Assembly (NCBI GenBank): GCA_046727435.1
Contig: JBKPCR010000137.1
Location: forward strand, 1 to 9,930
DNA: 9,930 bases
Direction of reading: 5' to 3'
Origin: CAVPRW01 sp046727435 [NCBI: bacterium]
GTDB taxonomy: Bacteria; Tectomicrobia; Entotheonellia; J063
Every line of letters begins with the position of its first letter. Within the stretch, counting starts at the first letter, position 1. A program made the position numbers and the translations under genes. Shown in pieces: positions 6,395-9,930 of the stretch. A model generated the notes under the pieces. It saw only the letters and a program-made list of their open reading frames with translations, was not told the DNA's origin and did no database searches.

Positions 6395-7731
6395 TACCCA
6401 CGACCTCATCGTCGAGTCGTTGCTCGATCAGTGCAAGCACGTGATTGAGCACATCTTACAGGCCCCTGACCTCCACAGCGTCGCCAGCGCCTCGCTGGCC
6501 CTCTTCGCACAGATGCGGGAGGTTGCCCGCGAGATTCTCCAGACCAAGATCACGCTGGAGACCCAGCAGCTGAAGAGCCAGGACATCGCCCCCTGTTGCC
6601 AGAATGCCAGGATGATACACGTCCATAACCGAACGGTGAGCCCGCAGACGTTGTTTGGCGAGGTGTGTATCCGCGTACGGACGTTCCAGTATAGCAGATG
6701 TGGGGCCACCCGCCGGCCGGATGACCACCACCTGGGCGTCCCAGAGGCCAGGGATTTCACCGACGACGTGCGCTTTCTCTATGCGCCTGTGGTCGCCGAA
6801 CTGCCGCAGCGCGTGGCCAACGACCTCTTTCCGCAGTGCACGGGGGTGCCCCTCAGCGCCCGCGGGGCACAGGGGATCCTTGACCATACAGCCGAAGATC
6901 TCAGAACCTGGCAGGTCGAGTGCGAGGGGCAGGAGGCCGCAGCCGTGGCGGGTGCGCGCGTGTCGGATACCGATGTCTCGGGGCTGCGCCTGGAGCTCGC
7001 CATGGATGGGGTGATGGCCCACATCGACGGGCGCTGGCAGGAGGTGAAGGTGGCCACCATCCTGGTGCGTCAACCTGAAACGCCAGCGGAAGAGCCGACC
7101 CTCGGGGCAGTCCTCGCCCGCCGTTATGTCGGTATCCTGGGTGCGCCGGAGGAGCTGGCCGCCCGTATCAAACGCGTCCTCCGCGAGGCGGGCTGGGAGC
7201 GCATCCCCCTGGGGGAGATGTTGGGAGATGGCGCTCCCTGGATCTGGACGGTGGCAGCCACACACTTTCCCGGCGTGCGTCAGACCCTGGACTATTATCA
7301 TCTCAGCGAGCACCTCTATGCCGTCGCCCACCTCCAGCCCCCCAACAACCCTGCGGGGGGCCAAGGCCTGGGTGGACCAGAAAATCGGTGCGCTGCTCAG
7401 GGACCGGGTCGGGGAGGTCCTCAGGGCGCTCAAACGGATACGACCGTGGAAAAAGCCCCTCCGCGACGCCCTCACCCAGCTGATCGGCTATGTCGAGCGC
7501 AACCGCACACGTATCAGGTACCAGGAGCCCTGGCGGTGTGGGCTGGCCATAGGGTCCGGCGCGGTGGAGGGCGCGTGCAAGCCTGTGATTCAAAGTCGCT
7601 TCAAGCGAGCGGGCATGCGCTGGAAACAGCCCGGCTTTCTCAACGTCCTAGCATTGCGGCTCGCCAAACTCAATGGGACATTTCAGGACCTTTGGGCACG
7701 TCGCGGGCTTGCGGTCCAGTCCGCGGCATGA
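6348..7731 (+). pseudogene. ISKra4-family transposase, one frameshift
   Basis: This is a DDE transposase of ISKra4 type. Exon sequence starts at 6398 (THDLIVESLLDQCKHVIEHI). The open frame begins earlier, at an ATG (6348) inside intron A domain 6. The N-terminal part has a worn Cys region (APCCQ, SRCGA). Catalytic residues are Asp in MDGVMAH (7005-7007), Asp in LGDGAPWIW (7227-7229), the DYYHLSEHLYAVA block, and Glu in GSGAVEGACK (7567-7569), followed by SRFKRAGMRW. The frame changes near the six-C run at 7338-7343. Before it the protein reads in one frame, and after it KAWVDQKIGALLRDRVGEVL continues in the next frame to a TGA at 7731. Unless ribosomes slip there, the gene is inactive. Its own start and upstream IS end lie on the other side of intron A and are not seen. 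Confidence 0.8.
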
Positions 7732-7755
7732 CCTACAGAATGAAGGCACACCCCT

Positions 7756-7773
7756 CCGAACCTGTGAGGTCGG
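7756..7773 (+). terminator. Possible hairpin after transposase
   Basis: CCGAACCTGTGAGGTCGG folds with a seven-pair stem and one bulged A, 25 bases after the transposase stop. Only a short CTTT follows, so termination is uncertain. It could be part of the IS end instead. Confidence 0.2.
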
Positions 7774-7964
7774 CCTTTGCATCCTAAAAAACAGGGAACG
7801 CTCCCCTACCTATACGGACAGCACGACCTTCTTCCGGCATTGCCAGTCAGCCCTAGGGCCTAATGGTGTGCGGGGCCACGTCACCGGGTCGGCGAACTCA
7901 CGCTGGGGTGAAATGAACGCGCTAAGGCCTTCGGATGAGCCGGCAGACGTCGCCACGGGTGGCG

Positions 7965-8455
7965 CATCGTCACGACGGCCTCCTCCACTGGATTCGAGAC
8001 TTCTCGGCTGACCAGCCATTCTGGCTCCACCGGCGTCTTTGCGCACCCCGTCGCTTCATCGCTTGGCACCTTTTGCTCATAAGGCGGAGCCTGCGCTTGA
8101 AGCAGAAGCCCCGGTTTGGAGTCCACCCGATCGCAAGAGTGGAAGCCATGCGTACCCCGACGTCCAGCCTACCGAAGCTCAACAGGCCGCATCAGGGCGG
8201 GGTATTGACCAGACTATGGTCCTGGTGGAGTACATACGGTGGGTCAATAGCGTGGTGGTACGCAACGGATACATAAAGGCGACCGTGGGTTACGATGCCG
8301 GCCTTCGCTGCCCCGCGAAGCTGTGGTGGGCAGCCTCGGACGGGGCAGTCACCCGTCGCTTCCCCTATGGGATCCAGGCATAGTCCTCTCGAGTGATAAT
8401 GGCTGTCAGCCCACTGTGCTGGCGTTCATTGAGGTCTACAGCGTAAGACTGTAGA
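7965..8455 (+). pseudogene. IS3-family transposase (orfB) relic
   Basis: Decayed coding in several frames follows the order of an IS3-type orfB. It reads LLHWIRDFSADQPFW with LHRRLCAPRRF (family PFWGYRRIWAHLRF), then SLRLKQK, RTPTSSLPKLNRPHQ, a frame change, then GIDQTMVLVEYIRWV with the first catalytic Asp (8207-8209). Next come VGYDAGLRCPAKLWWAA and DGAVTRRFPYGIQ, a stop at 8381-8383 and a second frame change, then SSDNGCQPTVLAF with the second Asp (8395-8397). The YNNPKGNADTER segment and the catalytic Glu are absent, so the 3' end is gone. At least two frameshifts and a stop make it inactive. No terminal repeats were recognised. Identification rests on remembered family motifs. Confidence 0.65.
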
Positions 8456-8623
8456 TCAGATTTCTACGGCAGGTTCAGCGTAGGCGCCATCTCCACCCGT
8501 CATCGCGCAAGGCAGCCGGGTATCTTGCCTGGTGATCGGCTGGTTGGGGGCTGCCAAGGCTTCGAGCCAGTGTGTCGCAACATTGGCAGTGGATAGGAGT
8601 TGCGATGAGTCCTTCAGTCCGCG

Positions 8624-9301
8624 CTAGATTTTCTTCCCAGCCTCGATCAGACACTCGGTGAACACCTTATAAAACCGTTCATGATCTCTCAATCCTCGGC
8701 TAAGGAATATCACCAACTGTGGTAGATCATCGGGATGGAGGATAAGGTTCACACTCTCTATAAAGGCTTGTAAGTGATCAGCTGTCTTAAAACGCTGTCC
8801 AATCAAAACCACAAACATCTCACGTCGAGTATTCATATTGAGTCCTGCGAGATAGCCCACGACGGGATTCGGGGGTTTCCCTACAACGTCATCATCCAGA
8901 AGAATGACGTGGTATTGGTTGAAGCGCAGGCGTTGGAGTACGTGGTCGGCAGCCGCAGGGATATCTACAACGTAACCCATACCTTCCAACATTGCCCTGA
9001 GCTCACCACGAGATTCTTCCCGATTTACGCATAAGAGAGCGGCGGACTGACCAGGTTGCAAGCAGTCCATCGCTTCAGGAAGATCATCGTCGGGGTTATC
9101 ACTTACTAGAGGGGTCACTTCCGATGGGCCGTGGGATAGGCTGACATTGGTCCTACCTTCTCCGAAGCTTTCTGAGGTCTTTGTACTCGCCAATATTTTC
9201 CGCTTACAGCGAGGACAGGTGAGACGAAACGCGCTGTTTTGGGGCACTCGTTCATCAGGGATTTGAATCACCGCCTGGCAATCTTCGCATATGAACTCCA
9301 T
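8624..9301 (-). CDS. Zinc-ribbon and receiver-like protein beside pilT
   Basis: This is a 225-aa protein. Residues 1-36 form an MJ0042-like zinc ribbon (Cys5, Cys8, Cys29, Cys32). An acidic, low-complexity linker (about 38-82) follows. Residues about 86-215 look like a response-regulator receiver fold, with VILLDDD (132-138) at the third strand. The acidic pair normally found at the end of strand 1 is absent (LLCVNREE), and a clear switch Lys is not seen, so it is probably a pseudo-receiver that is not phosphorylated in the usual way. It starts 11 bases after the pilT stop, with AGAGGGGG as ribosome site, so the two are one operon. It is likely cytoplasmic, with no signal peptide or membrane segment. 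A role in pilus or motility control is an inference from position only. Confidence 0.8.
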   Translation of the reverse strand: MEFICEDCQAVIQIPDERVPQNSAFRLTCPRCKRKILASTKTSESFGEGRTNVSLSHGPSEVTPLVSDNPDDDLPEAMDCLQPGQSAALLCVNREESRGELRAMLEGMGYVVDIPAAADHVLQRLRFNQYHVILLDDDVVGKPPNPVVGYLAGLNMNTRREMFVVLIGQRFKTADHLQAFIESVNLILHPDDLPQLVIFLSRGLRDHERFYKVFTECLIEAGKKI

Positions 9302-9312
9302 GTCGTCCCCCT

Positions 9313-9930
9313 CTACGAAAATTTCCGCGTGAGTGTGGTTTTGCCATAATCTTCATCGAGCGCCAACTCTTCGATGTCGCTCGTGACTATGCCCTGCTTT
9401 TTCTTGACGTTGTCGACCCCACGGCGCACCAGTGACTTGTGCGATGCGTATGCGAGTGCCGTTTCCTCTGTAATCAACCCAGCTTCGAAATACCTGATGA
9501 TATCTTGATCAAAGGTTTGCATTCCAAACGGGGCACCCGATTCAATGATCTCGTAGAAAGTCTTTCCTTCGGACTCACCATGCAGCACCGAATCTTTCAC
9601 ACGAAGGCCTGCACATAAGATTTCAAGTGCCGCTACGCGGCCGCTGCCGATCTTTGGCAGGAGACGCTGCGAGACAATCCAACGGAGGGTATCAGCAAGG
9701 CGGTTACGTACCAGAGCTTCTTCGTCCTTGTCGAACATCCCTAAAATACGGTTAATAGTCTGTCCAGCATCGACCGTATGTAGGGTACTCAGCACTAGAT
9801 GACCGGTTTCCGCGGCTGAGAGGGCGATTTCAATCGTCTCTCGATCGCGGATTTCGCCAACTAAGATCACTTTGGGAGCCTGCCGGAGCGCTGCCCTAAG
9901 CCCGTTAGCAAAAGAGTCGAAGTCTATTCC
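9313..9930 (-). CDS. pilT: PilT-like type IV pilus retraction ATPase (partial)
   Basis: This is the C-terminal 205 residues of a hexameric secretion-type ATPase. The gene enters from the right edge, so the N-terminus and Walker A motif are outside the window. The visible part starts [20 protein letters not shown] and continues with Walker B (VILVGEIRD), the His box (HLVLSTLHT), [14 protein letters not shown] and GRVAALEI. The C-terminal PilT-type region has [19 protein letters not shown] and [11 protein letters not shown] tail of about 35 residues ends in acidic and polar sequence. PilT drives pilus depolymerisation at the inner membrane for twitching motility and DNA uptake. The lack of a C-terminal Zn-Cys motif and the FGMQTFDQ region favour PilT over PilB. 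It is followed by, and probably co-transcribed with, the zinc-ribbon gene. Base composition is much closer to balanced than in the mobile region. Confidence 0.88.
   Translation of the reverse strand, partial: GIDFDSFANGLRAALRQAPKVILVGEIRDRETIEIALSAAETGHLVLSTLHTVDAGQTINRILGMFDKDEEALVRNRLADTLRWIVSQRLLPKIGSGRVAALEILCAGLRVKDSVLHGESEGKTFYEIIESGAPFGMQTFDQDIIRYFEAGLITEETALAYASHKSLVRRGVDNVKKKQGIVTSDIEELALDEDYGKTTLTRKFS

Larger units (their letters stand above)
2437..6397 (+). mobile_element. Group II intron A (5'-incomplete, outer intron of twintron)
   Basis: A group II intron is a self-splicing, retromobile RNA. The visible part comprises the domain 4 RT gene, a split domain 5 (5636-5655 plus 6314-6327) and domain 6 (6331-6394), ending ...CTACCCTAC at 6397. 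The 3' exon is the 5' region of an ISKra4-type transposase gene. Domains 1-3 and the 5' splice site are not in the window or are lost, so the splice donor and EBS elements cannot be checked. Two other elements interrupt it: the serine-recombinase unit in the RT gene and intron B in domain 5. Confidence 0.8.

Noticed and set aside
6456-7475. A 339-aa minus-strand frame opposite the ISKra4 transposase
   Set aside because: It lies antisense to conserved DDE motifs, so it is a GC shadow.
7810-8126. Minus-strand frames of 78 and 81 aa in the IS relic region
   Set aside because: They show no motif, and the plus strand here carries recognisable IS3 orfB fragments.
8576-8584. GCAACATTG, also present in the 17-bp inverted repeat
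   Set aside because: Nine bases only, with no flanking similarity, so chance is sufficient.

Overview
The window joins an ordinary chromosomal locus (right edge) to a dense, high-GC pile-up of mobile DNA (roughly the first 8.45 kb). The right edge holds the 3' part of a pilT-type retraction ATPase gene and a small zinc-ribbon/receiver-like gene in one minus-strand operon, so the host is a bacterium with type IV pili. The recombinase, group II intron and ISKra4 families resemble those I remember from mobile-element-rich uncultured lineages (Tectomicrobia, NC10, Rokubacteria or Chloroflexota-like). That placement is a weak inference from memory.

Layout: (1) 1-70 holds nothing recognisable. (2) 71-2119 (-) is a large serine recombinase that is open but visibly degenerate, with a frameshifted small gene just upstream (about 2120-2353, -). 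(3) About 2437-6397 (+) is the remaining 3' portion of a group II intron ('intron A'). Its reverse transcriptase (RT) reading frame is broken by a frameshift, stop codons and a ~2.0 kb serine-recombinase element (about 2657-4653). That element is bounded by a perfect 17-bp inverted repeat and sits in the RT motif PQGG..SPLLAN. It carries a 66-aa small protein whose stop overlaps the recombinase start (ATGA). (4) Intron A's catalytic domain 5 is itself split by a second, RT-less group II intron ('intron B', 5656-6313). Removing B rebuilds a 34-nt domain 5, and B's predicted EBS1 and EBS2 pair with domain 5 of A. This is a bacterial twintron. (5) Intron A ends at 6397, next to an ISKra4-type transposase gene (about 6398-7731) with one frameshift. 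(6) About 7965-8455 is a decayed IS3-family orfB. (7) 8456-8623 has no gene I can support. (8) 8624-9930 (-) is the pilus operon.

The nesting reads: ISKra4 copy, with intron A in or beside its 5' end, then inside intron A both a serine-recombinase element (in the RT gene) and intron B (in domain 5). Both inner elements sit in the most conserved parts of the host intron, one in the RT active-site region and the other in the ribozyme core. This is the most unusual signal in the window. Intron A's 5' half is not seen. Either it was lost, or the first recombinase unit also interrupted the RT gene and the missing half lies left of position 1.
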